NCBI GenBank assembly: GCA_014898415.1
Contig: RCTD01000025.1
Coordinates: 558,001 to 622,000, forward strand
DNA length: 64,000 nt
Source of the DNA: Stromatinia cepivora
Taxonomy: Eukaryota; Ascomycota; Leotiomycetes; Helotiales; Sclerotiniaceae
Reading direction: 5' to 3'
A model generated the notes under the pieces. The model saw nothing but the letters and a program-made list of their open reading frames with translations, was not told the origin of the DNA and ran no database searches. The position numbers and the translations under genes were made by a program. Of the stretch, positions 44,547 to 56,844 are shown in pieces (within the stretch, counting starts at the first letter, position 1; each line of letters opens with the position of its first letter).

Positions 44547-45715
44547 ATGTTATCTACCCGCCATCGACGAGAGATGAAGGAAATTAAGCCTGAAGCCCGT
44601 TCACGCAAGAACTTGTGGATAAACGATCCAGCTATAAATCGTCCCATACCATGGCTAGCATCCCCCGGGTCTAGGCGGCTGGGCGGAGCAGCTGCAACAA
44701 CATTCCATAGGTTTCTTGACCTTCCAGTGGAACTTCAGAGAATTATCTGGGAATGGTATGGCAGAATTCACGCAAGGACTACTCCGAATGTTATCAAAAT
44801 TTTCAGGCACAGCAAAACGGAGCTAGCCGAGGGTCCGTTGCCAGAAGGCGTTAAATACAGAGAGACTTTTACAGTCACGACTAGATCTCAAGCTGTGGAT
44901 TACAATCTTCCTCCGATCTTTTTCGTCTGCAGGCTTTCTTTCCATGTTGCTAAGGAATTGTATGAGAAGGAATATCAAGCAATTCCAATGGGTACCGATG
45001 ATAAGAAGGTGACATACTACAATGGAGACAAGGATATTGTTGTTTTAGAGAGTTTCTATATACTCCAAGAGTGGAGATACAACCGACAAACCGATTCCGA
45101 ATTCAAAGGACTTGTTCCTGCAAATCCCACGCAAGCGGCACAGGAAGCAATAACAAGAAGAATTAACGTAAGACATTTGGTTATTGATGGCATGACACAA
45201 TCTCCCTTGACGCAGAGACTGCTAGGAAGATTTTACGACTGCAAATCTATAATTTTGGGGACGAATAGAAAGGTTCGCGACAGAGGGTTTTCCACATCCG
45301 AGTTCCACAAAGCTGGCCGTTTATATCTCTACTCATGCCGAGATACACTCATCAACTACTGGGCACAGGAACGGGAGGGGAAATTCGTGAGAGAAGATTA
45401 TCGGGGCAAGGAAACTCGCTCTGTGGTAGTTGAGCCCAGCTGGGATCCGTCCGAGAGAACAATATCAAACCCTGTGCTGTTTTTCTGGGATCCTTATGAT
45501 ATCATGGGTAAAGTGGTATGTATCATTTCTTGATCCACGCTCATGCTATTAAGCTAGATCTAATACTTATATAGGAATTCTTGCATCCTGCTATCAGACG
45601 AAAGAATAGGGAATACGCAGATTTTAAAAGCCCGATCACGTTCATGAATGACCTCCACTTTTCACATGATCATGTCAGACAATTTGAGAACCCGTGGAGA
45701 ACTTTTCTTGGTTGA
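44547..45715 (+). CDS. 2EXR-domain protein 1
   Basis: Exons 44547-45515 and 45575-45715 give 369 aa. After a basic N-terminus, the 2EXR opening FHRFLDLPVELQRIIWEWYG (residues ~53-72) is clear, and a later block FFVCRLSFHVAKELYEKEYQ corresponds to the conserved VCR.SR.EAL..Y segment of the family. IVVLESFYIL takes the place of the usual YFNxxxDxL. The intron join gives KVEFLHPAIRRKNREYADF and the protein ends WRTFLG. 2EXR proteins are an expanded fungal family of unknown function, remote kin of F-box-like N-terminal folds by the LP.EL..IW pattern. It is the most divergent of the seven copies in this window and has the longest tail. Intact. Confidence 0.82.
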
Positions 45716-46377
45716 GACTCACGAGCTTCTCGGATTTTGGATGATTAAGAGATAATGTGGATAAAAAGAATGTTTTGGAGGGTTGAAAATTCGACTTTAG
45801 CTTGCTTCCTCGCTACGAGTTCTTCATTTAAGATTTGAATATGGAGGCGGTTCCTGATTCACTGTTTGAGGAAAATCAAAGATTTTGGGTTAGGTGATGC
45901 TTTTTCTCCCTGGGGAGGATTTAAATTAGCAAATAATGAATTGGAGTTTAAATTCAATGAATTATTGGGATAGCCGAGACGCCCACATGGTGGGCATTCT
46001 TTTCGGCAACGGATTGGGATCTTGGACTTGGACCCATTCTCATCATGAGATATGATACTATCTTGTATAATCATTATGGTATTCAATGGTAGCTGATCTT
46101 GCCAATAGCGCGATGAATCTTCTTATCTTGAAAATCCTTTATACCTGCCGTGAAATGGTGACTTTGCCTCGTATCTATTGTATCTCAAATTTTCGTATTC
46201 CAACACCTAGCTTGCGCGATGCGCTCTTAGTGTGAGCCGTGATACATTACGTGAGCTCCGCTTGTATATTAGAGGTGCAGTCACCAAACTTTAACATTAT
46301 GTGCTTCGTCCTCGATTTAAGGGTTTGCTAACTATTACCATGTATACGTATAATTACAGCCGACTCAGATTGAATCT
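45716..46377. other. Intergenic, no gene seen
   Basis: 3' flank of 2EXR gene 1 up to the hAT-like MITE. A 75-codon minus frame (45859-46086) has no motif. Confidence 0.45.
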
Positions 46378-46385
46378 ATCCCAAT

Positions 46386-46964
46386 TAGGCTGCGCAACGG
46401 TTACCCGCGGGGCGAATAATGATTCTGGTGGATAATCCGTGGATAATCTGTGGATAATCCATTGATAGAACGGATAATTAAAAAATCTGAATAAGTATCT
46501 ATGAATAATTGATGGATTATCTATAGATATTTATAGATATTTATAGATATTTATAGATATTTATAGATATTTATAGATATTTATAGATATTTATAGATAT
46601 TTATAGATATTTATAGATATTTATAGATATTTATATCTATTATTTATAGATTAATAAATAATCTATATAAATTAATAGATATTCATTTATTTTTGAAATT
46701 ATTCTTATATTATTATATTAATTTTTATATTAATCTTTATAAATTATACAAATTATTCATTAATTTATAGATTATTTATAGATAATTTATTAATTTATAA
46801 ATAGATAAATAATTTACAAATAATCTATAGATAATTTGTATAAAATAAATTATTTTAAAATCTCAATAGATAATTTGTAAAGCAAATAGTATTTTCAATG
46901 AACAACTCACAAAGCGGATTATCCATGGGTACCTGTAGGTTGCGGGTTATTTCTGCGCAGCCTA
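46386..46964. mobile_element. hAT-like MITE, 579 bp, with an internal minisatellite
   Basis: Perfect 11-bp terminal inverted repeats TAGGCTGCGCA/TGCGCAGCCTA, with weaker pairing further in (TTACCCGC versus the reverse complement of GCGGGTTAT). It is flanked by the 8-bp direct repeat ATCCCAAT (46378-46385 and 46965-46972). An 8-bp duplication and short TIRs are typical of hAT elements. No coding part. The inside is AT-rich and includes a run of 10-bp units. Confidence 0.88.
46521..46630. repeat. 10-bp minisatellite, 11 units
   Basis: TTATAGATAT repeated without a change ten times (46531-46630), preceded by one variant unit CTATAGATAT. Lies inside the hAT-like MITE and is likely to vary in copy number between strains. 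Confidence 0.95.
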
Positions 46965-46972
46965 ATCCCAAT

Positions 46973-49900
46973 TTAAGCTTCGGTTCATATAATCTAGTCT
47001 CAACTGGAGACTGTTCTGAATTACATCACTAAGCAGTCCTCTCTCCAAGAGCCATCATTTTCGTGCATACAAGTGCATATAAGTGCAGCCGGAAAAGCTT
47101 GACGGGTATATACTGGTATCTATGCTCCGTGATAGAAATCATCCCGTCTAATTTTCACCATATAACACCAACTATATGGAGATGAAGTGCTGACCTCAAG
47201 GTATAGACTTCTATTCATCAATTCCGAAGAGAATGCATCGATCTAGAATACATGCACTGCCACGTACCTAAAACCTACCCAAGTCCATTCCGTACCAGGC
47301 CCAGAAATCTCATAACTATAGTTAACAGCTAGCATGACTAAATGAATGTTCAACAATCAAAATCCTTCTTCCTTGGCCTCAACACACGGTGTACGAAATA
47401 AACTATCCACCGAAATTAAATTTAACCCAGAAAAGAGCATGTTTTGAACTTTTAGTATGCGGCTCATTTCTTCGCATTGCGTGTCTGGGAAGCGAAGTAT
47501 TGGGTGTTGAGAAAGGGTGGAACGAGAGGGCAACCCGTGCAGGCTGTCCCAAAGACCCACGAAGTTCTACCGGGGTGCATACATAGGGCAATTTTTTCCT
47601 TCCTGACTTCAGAAAAATCTCATAAAGATTGTGGATGTCAAGTCATGAAGCTGAACGGGCGCCGCTCACATATGCACCGTTCTTCTTGTCGAAGAATCTT
47701 AAATTGCAGGTTTTGAAAATAGCCTGTTTTGAGACAAGACTTCTCAAGCTCAAATTCAGGTCGTTGTGTGCTTAGGAACGACCACTCTTCTGAGTCTCCT
47801 TGCAGCGGAGTGTGTTTGTCTAGACTTCTTCTCTTCTGTAAAGTAGAATCCCGGCAGGTGAAAGACGAAAGGATGAGCATATCTATTGGATAATGCATGT
47901 GCTGGTGCATATGGGCCCTGGTAAGGTGGAGGGTGGCATTTGGTATCTGGTTATGATATCAATTGATGAACTTTAGAATCTCTACTTCATACAGAGGATA
48001 TAGTAATTAGATGCAAATCTGACGCTCATCATTATTCTATTTGCTTCCTGCTAGTTCTCGTTAAATGTAGTGCTCAGAGTGTTCATAATCCGGATTGCAG
48101 TCCAATGATGAAAGATTACCGATGCTTGAATCCATTCCGAGAATACAAATCATTCTTAACGTTAAAATTATCTAGAAAAAAAGCGAATTCAATTAAATGC
48201 TTCAAAATGATGACTTACTGAGTTTGACCCATTCGATTATGCTTTGAGAGCAATGGGTTCTCAATGATCATTAGAATATTGATTAAAGATATCTTTAGTT
48301 GGCTACCTTTTCTACACTGAGCGACATATTTGGATTTGAGAAAATATGAATGTAAAGGCTTTATTATGTTCACTATGAGCCAGAAAATCATAAAAAAACT
48401 TCATATGAATGAATATGTATGCCGTTATTCGGAAATGCTATGCGAACGTACCAAGAGAGGAGGATGCACCGTAGATGATGAGCGTATCGAATATAGTGCA
48501 GATTTGAGAGAGGTGCCACATTGCCCTACATTAAATATTGATGCTCCTACTGAATTCACAAAGGGGTAGTTCTTTCCCTTTCCAGTCCTGGGATAAAGGC
48601 CTGTTGCTCTAAGATAAAGTCCGCATAATCTCCACAAACCTTATCTCCTCTCTTCTCTTTTTTTCAGGCTACTTCACATAATATTCCTGATACTTGACAA
48701 CAGCACCCTCACTCATTCTCAAATATAATAATTGAACAAGGAGAATAATATCCCATTATAATACTCATCAAATTCAGTCTTGCACTCTTATGTTTGGTGG
48801 CTCATCCTATCATTTTTCTCTCCTGATTACCCGAAACTCAATCCATGTTGTGCACCACAACTTTGACTAGTTTTCAAGAAGGGCAATAAGGAGATAACTG
48901 GAAACAGTGAAACTTTAGGATACCATCAAATAACAGTAAGCACTAGGGTTCTGGATTCTGATTACCAGGTAGCTAATAGCTATTAGTGAAAATATGACAG
49001 GATCTGCCACAACCACACGGCTTACTTAAGACCTTCCAGACAATTATCCAACTATGATCGATCAGAAAGACAGCCTATTCTATCGGTCATACCAATGTCG
49101 AGCCCAGTATAATTTTTCCTTTCATATAACACCTCACATTCTAAACGAAGAACCGAAGTGGAGGTTGTAATGTTTCTTTTACAAAAGCTGAATTCTAGCT
49201 AGTAAAGTCATTTTGGGGGGTTGATTAAGCATGGGTAACAACTCTCTTCATCAGTACATCAGCTCATTAGTTCTCATGATTCCAAGAGGACCTAATAACA
49301 CCCATCATTATCAAACTTGATAACTCGGAGGCCAAAATACTTGTATTAGCCATATTGACACGGAAGTTCTCACCCTAACTTTCCATTTCACCAGACTACA
49401 TGTCTGTTTGTATTTTTTTTTTTAACATAATGAATGTACATCCAGTACACAGCCTTGTTGGATGAAGAATCATTCTTGGAAGCTAGGGAGTGGGCATGAA
49501 GTCTCAAGCTGCAATGTTTGGAGCTCACCCTTTCACCAAGTTTTGTTTTGGTTGCCACTACTAGAGAAGATCTTTTGGTACGAACTGAGGAAAGAGGTAA
49601 CATCTTGTCTAATATCCCACGAATGGAAAGCAATCCTGTAGAATAGTTTTCTCTGAGGATAAATCGTTTGTTGATTTGAGCAGATGAATGGATTAATGTG
49701 TGAAAGCTCACAGATGTGAGTGTTCCATTCACTCACCGACTTGAGCAATTGTACGTAATCAAACGGAGAGTCTCGGATGATGTTATCGCATTTCATTGCA
49801 CTCAGTAAGTGTGAAAGGATTATCATCACAAAGGCTAGAGGGAGCAGTGATCTCTGATTTGGCATTTCTATGCAGCCTTGCTATCCACAGAGAAGACCTA

Positions 49901-51362
49901 ACAAGGGATGTCTTTGAGTTATTAGGCCCTGTTCTAGTACTTGAAACCAAACACAGAAACCTATTATTTGGACTGCTGCTAGAGATTGAAAAGGTATCAG
50001 TGCCTAACCTAAGAAGGTAGAACTTTCCAATTAAATTCTGGGGAATGCACCGCCCCCAGACAGCTACTTCGATGAAGGGCAAGTATCCATTTATGGCCAA
50101 AAATAAAGCTAACATCAGCAAAGTAACTTACTTGAGATATAAAATACCTGACTTACTATGACTAGTCAAATTTTGGCAGTTGAGCTTCCAGGGACAAAAA
50201 GTTACTTGATATTGTCTACCAGTTTCCTACTCCAAAGTCACTATAAGTCGCAATCATGCTATATATCGCACACTAGCCAGTCAGGTTTTAGCCACTCTTT
50301 TGGCTGCCTCTAGTTCTTAGAGTTCGGTATCTGAGGGTGGAAAACGGAGAGTATGCTGTTTCCTTTCAATTCCCAATGTCAGCCACACGATATACAGTGT
50401 TGCTTCGAAGAACGACATGACAGTGTATCCTGTGTCTTTGGGGATGTTGCTATTGCTCTTGAGATAGTGGAGCATGGGGTGCTTCTTGGCTGTCCGGGCA
50501 TATGTACCTAGGCTGCCACAGGTGTAGAGATCTGAGGCAAGGCAGCCCTGTTGACATGATTGATTGTTGGAACGACAACTTTTTAATTGAAGTATTTCGG
50601 TAGAGGATTCACCATGTCTTCTTTAGCTTAGATTCAACTTACTATTTCTGATGAGAGTTCGGATGATTCAATACTCATTGTGTATTGAAGGAATAAAAGT
50701 ACATACATCCCCAGCATTGTTTATGCAATTGCCTTGTTGTAAAGGTATGTCTATTCATGGCAGATATTATAGAATAGTGGATGTCTGAGGCATCCACACT
50801 AACTAGGAACGGGTAGTGAACCCGTGACAATAAGAATTATATATTATAAAAGCTTTCAATTAATACTATCTGGTTATTACTTGTTTAGACTTATCTATTA
50901 TTATTTTTAAAATTTGATTGAATTATTATAGGTTGAATGGTTATTTTCATGTTTTTCAGATTTTCGCCTTTTCACTTTTTCACTTAACGGACATGAATCA
51001 TGGGGTGTCATGTTCGGACATTCAATTGTTCCCTTTAATTATCTTGGTCATGTGCACAAAAACAACCCATAACAACCACTTCTTCTTGCCTTTGGCTGAG
51101 ATTTATTCCAATAACTCCTGCTGGAGGTATCTCTCAAGGATAGTAAGTTTCTACCCTAATATGAGCTACCGTAGAAAAAGATATATACTGCATCAACTTA
51201 CCTCTTGGTTTTTTTTGTCTAATAGTTGTGCTAATACAGTCAAAAGACAAGCTCACCCAATTCTACATCTTCGATCTACCAAAAATCATCCTCCATGGTT
51301 AGTTGGCTTGGTTTGCCTTGACAATCTCAAACTCCTTCATCTTACACTACACAATCACCAAG
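46973..51362. other. 4.4-kb gene desert
   Basis: Normal base composition but no convincing gene. Overlapping minus frames at 49388-50121 are Ser-rich or have hydrophobic starts (LLPLAFVMIILSHLLSA), without motif; one could be a small secreted protein, but the frames contradict each other. A T12-13 run lies near 49410. Other frames of 60-114 codons (47357-47910, 48330-48637) appear random. Near 50815-50832 the sequence gggtagtgaacccgtgac forms a short hairpin-like motif. Confidence 0.4.
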
Positions 51363-52193
51363 ATGCCTGTCCTCACCGAATTCACGCTATTCCCTAAGCT
51401 TTGCGTTGAATTAAGAGCAAAGATTTGGGGTTTTGCTTCACAAGAACCTAACCGAATTCTGTTTGACTTTTCCAGAATATGGCGAAAGAGAGAGTATCCG
51501 AAGAAAAAGGCCAATATCTCCATTTCAGACAGAGATAAAATCTTCTGTGGCAGACATCCTGATTACCCTAACATTTGCAGACTTTGGGCTGTCAGCAGAG
51601 TCCCTGCTGTACTTATGACTTGTCATGAGTCTCGTTTTTGGGCGATGAAGCACTATAGCTTGTGTTTTGAAGATCAGCTCTATCACAAAGCTCTCTGGTT
51701 TAATCCTAATGTCGATACGATCATATTCGGTGACCTGGACGCTTGGTTCAGTTTTGTCTGGGGTGGTTGTTCTAGTTTTGTCAGGGGTGGTGGTTCTAGT
51801 GTTAGACATCGCCCTATTCCACTCATCCGAGACAGTCTTGTTATGCCAGTTGTGGAGAGGATTGTTATTCAGGAGTCTATTCACACCTGTCGGTACCACG
51901 ATGCAAAGGAGATGGCACAAAACTTCCCTCATTTGAAGTCACTCATCGTGAGAACTGATAATAATCCTTTTGACCTCGAGTCTTTCTGGGCATGGCGTAG
52001 TTCAACTTGTAGAGACGAATTATTCTCATCTATCAGAGTTTGCTTGCAAAAGTTTTGGAATTCGGATGACTGGAAGGCTATCAGAGCTTATGATGAGATG
52101 CCAGAGCTTAAGATTATGACGCCAAGTGGAGATGTGGAATATTGTAAGTTAATCCAGAGCAACATCAGTGACGCACGGATAAATAAGTATTAA
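51363..52193 (+). CDS. 2EXR-domain protein 2
   Basis: Single frame of 276 codons from the ATG at 51363 (MPVLTEFTLFPKLCVELRAK). The 2EXR opening FTLFPKLCVELRAKIWGFAS is at residues 7-26, VLMTCHESRFWAMKHYSLCF gives the conserved CHESR block, and ALWFNPNVDTIIF is the YFNPxxD strand. Around residues 128-144 two copies of an 8-residue unit follow each other (SFVWGGCS, SFVRGGGS), an in-frame 24-bp duplication. The C-terminus is uncertain: a GTAAGT donor at the codon after DVEY (about 52144) may start an intron, with the frame otherwise running to a stop at 52193. Function unknown. Intact as read. Confidence 0.8.
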   Translation: MPVLTEFTLFPKLCVELRAKIWGFASQEPNRILFDFSRIWRKREYPKKKANISISDRDKIFCGRHPDYPNICRLWAVSRVPAVLMTCHESRFWAMKHYSLCFEDQLYHKALWFNPNVDTIIFGDLDAWFSFVWGGCSSFVRGGGSSVRHRPIPLIRDSLVMPVVERIVIQESIHTCRYHDAKEMAQNFPHLKSLIVRTDNNPFDLESFWAWRSSTCRDELFSSIRVCLQKFWNSDDWKAIRAYDEMPELKIMTPSGDVEYCKLIQSNISDARINKY

Positions 52194-53569
52194 CTAAATC
52201 TAGGGCTTCGCGAAACCATTAGGCCCCTCAAACAAGCCCAATCGTCGACCAAGAATATCTAAGGAGCCACGTCATGTTCAGATCGTATCAAGGCTATTGA
52301 AGCAGCACGAGATGCTAGGGGATAGATGATGGCGGAGAACATGAAACCATTCATAGATGGATACCTTGCCATGATATCGGTGCTCTTTCGAGGCCGCTCC
52401 CTGACTTCGGTACAATTTTCAATTCTACTGAAGGCATTTCACATCTATCAAATGGCCTTGCCTATTTCCTTTTGCTGAAATTTTCGCTCTTATTCGGCTC
52501 GTGCCCTTAGCTAGAACCTGCTCTCGATCAAAGCCTCTGCCACATCTTCGTACTGGACATCTTCTCTGCTCATACCGTCGATTCTTTTCACCAAACTCTC
52601 TAGCAGCCTGCTTTTCTTGGCCTCACTGGCGCAGAAACTTTCATAAGACATCGAATCATTCCGGTATTTCCTTCACCACAGCCACGAAGGATATGAGCAA
52701 TTGCGTCGCTTCCATACTTTTTCAATATGCTTCTTCGAATTCTAGTCGCACTTGTCTATAGCTGCCAAGAACCTCATCATACTGCAACTTTCCCCCTCAT
52801 TTTTCAAGAATTTCAAGAATTTCATTACGCCTTAGCTCTTCTACCACCCGAATTTACCTCCGCATGAATCGACAACTGCTCCTGGGCAACAAAGTCTATA
52901 CCCTTTCGATTATTTACAGCAGAAACGAATAGCTCTACTCGCATAATATAAGTTTTCAAGGTGTTGGGAGGCAGTGCCAGGATATTCAAAGATTGGGTAC
53001 TTCCTTGACAATACGCTCAGTTATGATGGCTAGGATGTGAGTGAACTACGGGCTTTTCTTTTTATGATTGCTTTTCCTTAAACTAGGCTCCATTATTTCT
53101 CAGTCTGCAGAAAAGATATCCTCATGAGGGTTGAACTTCTGTTAATGGGCAAAGGAAAATGGTGCCGCGATTTAGTGGGTAAATATGAATTTAACTTCTC
53201 TGCGACATTCAAAATACAATCACATTCATTGATTGCTTTTCTGCTTTAAGTCCGGTGGACATGGGTGAATGTGAGAAGATGTATGTGATATTCTAATATA
53301 ACAATATGAAAAAGATCCCCCATAAAGATGTTATCTTTGAGTTTCTACTAGGAGACTGGCAATAATGATAGGTATCCCAATACGCAAAGAATTTAACAAC
53401 GGCCCATCTTTAAGGAGAGGACAGTCACTAGGTCTTTTCAACAATATCACTCAGCATGTTGGCTCACTTTCAAAAAATTCATGTTATGGACATTTAAACG
53501 CCGAAAACCATTTTAGATTATTGCAATCTGTCCTTGGGACAAGTCCAAAAGAAGTGATCTAAGATCATC
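52194..53569. other. Intergenic, possible gene debris
   Basis: Short open frames on the plus strand (52501-52761, 53365-53562) without motifs. No element recognised. Confidence 0.4.
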
Positions 53570-54093
53570 CTAATCGTGAAAACCATATTCTCTGGACTTG
53601 TAAGAAGCATGACAATATTTTCCCGTCTTGTTAAACTCCATCAAAACACCAAATACACCCGATCCCTCACACATACCCAACATTTCCCTCCAGGAAGTCA
53701 AGCTCAGCATATACATGCTCATGCCCGAACCCATGAATTTTGACGCCTTGTCTACTGCGGGTGCGTTCTGATAGCCGCACATTGTTACGAGAGATAGTCT
53801 TCGATCCATTCTTTGCATAGTTCGTTTGTCCATTTTGCTAATGGGATGTCCTAAGAGGTTTCCTTGGGAATGGGTGTAGTGTGGCTGAACCAATTGGTGA
53901 GAGACCAGGATGATTGTGGAGATGTGGCTGTTGAGGCAGATGAGTTGGAGTCTGGGTTTGGGGATTGTAGAGAGGGCTTTTCATCGATGGTCTGTTAACT
54001 CGTTGCGGTAGATGCTTGGCTGGATGGTGGAGATGTAATGTTGTCGTTTGACTCTTTGCGAGAGGAGGAGAGCTTAGATTTATTATTAGACAT
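53570..54093 (-). pseudogene. Broken gene for a Ser/Thr-rich protein with a SAM-like C-terminal domain
   Basis: From an ATG at 54093 (MSNNKSKLSSSRKESNDNIT) the frame meets TAA after STATS and TAG after PIPKETS, yet between and after them it stays gene-like: SSWSLTNWFSHTTPIP, then DIPLAKWTNELCKEWIEDYL. There a one-base frameshift leads to VTMCGYQNAPAVDKASKF and MSMYMLSLTSWREMLGMCEG, GVFGVLMEFNKTGKYCHA. The KW...LCKEW and LTSWREML spacing resembles a sterile alpha motif/pointed-type helix bundle, but that is a weak match by eye. At least two stops and one frameshift: dead, or a gene whose introns I have misread. Confidence 0.5.
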
Positions 54094-54502
54094 GGTGGAA
54101 ACATAGTCGTGTGACTGAGTAGTTGGTTGATTTTCAAAGTCAATAGGGTGGATAGAATATGGTGTAAGAGTATGGAGATAAAGAGATGGCTCTTAAATAA
54201 ATCTAGATTCTAGCTCCCATTAACCCCGAATTTTTAATCACCAATCACCGACTTTTGCCGTATTGAGTGTAGTACTAATTATGACGATGTGGAAATGTGC
54301 TGAGGGTGCCGGACCGAAACCTCAATCACCATCTTTCTACGTATTACTTCAGCCTAAGACTTTGACCGGCGATATTAAGGCGATAAAGAGACGAAAATAA
54401 TCATCATTTTCGCAGAATAACTGCATCTTCCACAGAAATGTTCACGTGATAGCCTACCTACCCCTAGATCATCGTACTAGCCTACTCAGTAGCAGCTCAG
54501 CC
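54094..54502. other. Spacer upstream of the SAM-like relic
   Basis: About 410 bp of normal composition; nothing recognised. Confidence 0.45.
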
Positions 54503-54505
54503 TAA

Positions 54506-54896
54506 GGGTCCGTTCGGATCGATTTTTTGAAATATTAGAAATGTTGAGAGTAATAAAAATATTGGGCCTAATATATATTTGGGTATATTTGGATGAGGCT
54601 AATATATTTGGGGAAGTGAAATTGATATTTGAGAAAGTGATAGGGGTATGTAGAAATGAAGATTTTTCAAATATTTTCTTCAACAGCCCCAAAAAGCTTG
54701 CTGTTGATCATTATATGGAAAAAAGTTCAAACATTTGATCAAATATATATTAAACTCAATGTTATGTTCGGTAAAATCGATTATTTGATCAAATATATGT
54801 TGGCCAAAATATTATGTTTGGTTCGACCATATTAGATCTAATATATTGAGACAAATATGGTCAAATATATAAAAAAAAATCGATCCGAACGCACCC
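54506..54896. mobile_element. PIF/Harbinger-like MITE 1 (391 bp)
   Basis: Ends GGGTCCGTTCGGATCGATTT and, in reverse complement, GGGTGCGTTCGGATCGATTT: about 24 bp of terminal inverted repeat with one mismatch. Flanked by TAA on both sides (54503-54505 and 54897-54899), the 3-bp target of PIF/Harbinger elements. Inside is AT-rich, with repeated TTGATCAAATATAT-type motifs and no coding capacity. Confidence 0.85.
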
Positions 54897-54899
54897 TAA

Positions 54900-55443
54900 A
54901 TAAGCTCGAATATTCTCATGTAGTCATTTGTTATTTTGGCTATTGTTTTGGTAAAATACTTTATCGACAGTTAGAAAAGATTATCTGGATATTTGATTTC
55001 TGATCACTATTGATTCACAACACAGACGCACATATTTTAAGGTCAAATATTTGAGTGCCAGTAGTTTCTACATTACCATCTCAAAGATTACAGAAAACCC
55101 CGATAATTTTGTCCGATCTGACCAGGAAAAGTAATTGAAATATCCATAGCTTCAACTAGCCTTCCAGGAACATGATGATCTTTCCTCAAGGGTTTCTGTA
55201 GGGTAAAACACTATTCCGCCGGTGACCAAGATAACAGTTAAATTGCTTCCCTCCTGTTCTCATTCGATGGCCTTCTTCGACTGTCTCTTGGTATTGTATG
55301 TTGAGCTTGCCTCAAACAAAGAATCGAAAAAAGAAAGCATCGCGCTTGTACTGTCCCTAGTTCTTAGCAGTTAGTTTAAAAGATACAGCAAAAGCTAAAG
55401 AGGTAAGAAAAGGTAAGAAGATGTGCTATCGGTAAGTCTCCAC
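54900..55443. other. Intergenic, no gene seen
   Basis: Between MITE 1 and the 3' end of 2EXR gene 3. Nothing recognised. Confidence 0.45.
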
Positions 55444-56217
55444 TCACATTGATTGTTTTTCTCCCCTCACAACAGCAGCTAAAATATCATCAAACTTGAT
55501 TATGCGAACTTGAGGGAAGCCTGGTCTGGCAACCCATTCTCTGGTGTCGTTAGCTTTGGCGTCTTTACAGAGCTTCTTCATCTCCCTGTCGGACCAGATC
55601 TCTTTAAATGTACCCCACCAAGTTGGTGACCTCTCCGCGATGATCAGACGCTTGACGCCATCCCAAATACTTAACATGTCAAACAATACATCTTCTTCAC
55701 TCTCACCACTTCCTAAGCCAGTAACCATCGCAAGTACATTCTCAATCTTTTGAATCTCCTCAGAAATAGTGCTATCTTCCCCTGATAGAATTTCGAAATG
55801 CTCACATGTGCTACTACCAACAAGGCTTACAAAATCTTGCTGATAATTGAAGTAGATAGGATTTCGAAGGACTCCCTCAAATATAACTGTATATCTCTTG
55901 AGCGCTTCTTTTCTAGAGTCCCGACAAACGTGCAAAACCACTGGCATGGCGTAATCGACTCGAAATCCTTCATCTTCCGTTCCGTCTCTCGCGCGGGGTT
56001 TGATGCGAACGATCTGTCGATCATCAGCAGCCGCGGCCCAGATCATAAGCTTGAGTTCTGGTGGCAACCTGGGAAAGAGACAAAACAAACGTCTTGCTTT
56101 GAAATAAGGATTTAGGTCGTGGTCGACGCCGATGATGAATGGATCCTGAATTTTGTTTATTCGCATTCTGCGAAGGCCAGCCTCCAGTCGGAGAACTTCG
56201 AAAGTTTGTGGATGCAT
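55444..56217 (-). CDS. 2EXR-domain protein 3
   Basis: Single frame of 257 aa from an ATG at 56217 (MHPQTFEVLRLEAGLRRMRI). The 2EXR core starts at residue ~45: CLFPRLPPELKLMIWAAAADD, then QIVRIKPRARD. The conserved block MPVVLHVCRDSRKEALKRY follows, then LRNPIYFNYQQDFVSLVG, the strand with the family's YFNxxxD. Late Trp-rich part RSPTWWGTFKEIWSDREM, ending EKQSM. Textbook domain order, no damage. Divergent to 2EXR gene 4 (about 630 bp between starts), so the two may share a control region. Function unknown for the family. Confidence 0.85.
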   Translation of the reverse strand: MHPQTFEVLRLEAGLRRMRINKIQDPFIIGVDHDLNPYFKARRLFCLFPRLPPELKLMIWAAAADDRQIVRIKPRARDGTEDEGFRVDYAMPVVLHVCRDSRKEALKRYTVIFEGVLRNPIYFNYQQDFVSLVGSSTCEHFEILSGEDSTISEEIQKIENVLAMVTGLGSGESEEDVLFDMLSIWDGVKRLIIAERSPTWWGTFKEIWSDREMKKLCKDAKANDTREWVARPGFPQVRIIKFDDILAAVVRGEKQSM

Positions 56218-56844
56218 CTCGGAATATTGTATGATTTTTCTGCAAATATGGATTAGTTCGAAGAAAATGGGTAAGTGTTGGTGGGGATTTACGCGTCTTT
56301 GTACTTACTTTGATATCGATACGGTTCTAGAACTTGGTAGACACTAATCTAATTTACATACCTACAGCCATGGAAACAGGATGACCAATTTCTTTGAGGT
56401 CGCCCCCCTCTTCCGTAGTATGAAGTTGTTGTTACCGTCGGGTCCGATTGTTTAGTAAACAACAGGAGAAGGGTACGTACGGTACATAGAGTTGTTGTTT
56501 AATAACTCCCGCATCTAGCCAAGGTTTCACCGCCCTTGGAAGGCAACAAATTACAGTGAATACAAAGTTAGACATGGAAATTAGACTAGCTGTACCATCA
56601 GATAATACCATTGTTGTGAAATGTGGATATAATTCTCCATCCAACCTAGCTCTTTAGCCCGAACAACAATCTGAGTCTCAACCTCACCATTAAGTTAGCA
56701 CAACAGTTGCTTACCATCAACTCAAAACCAACTACATACTTCTAGAAATTCCATATATTGGGCAGGGTCTCATATTAATGGTACCCTCGGATACCTAGAT
56801 TGTACATACACCCATTCTCGAGTTCCACTTCGATCAAGTAAGCT
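56218..56844. other. Shared upstream region of two divergent 2EXR genes
   Basis: 627 bp without a gene; likely holds both promoters. Confidence 0.5.

Noticed and set aside
46521..46630. CRISPR-like array
   Set aside because: 10-bp units in direct contact without spacers, in a eukaryotic MITE: a minisatellite.
49388..50121. Small secreted protein candidates on the minus strand
   Set aside because: Three overlapping frames in different phases; hydrophobic starts but no consistent gene model.
50815..50832. Short hairpin gggtagtgaacccgtgac as an LTR end or terminator
   Set aside because: No partner end or target duplication found nearby.
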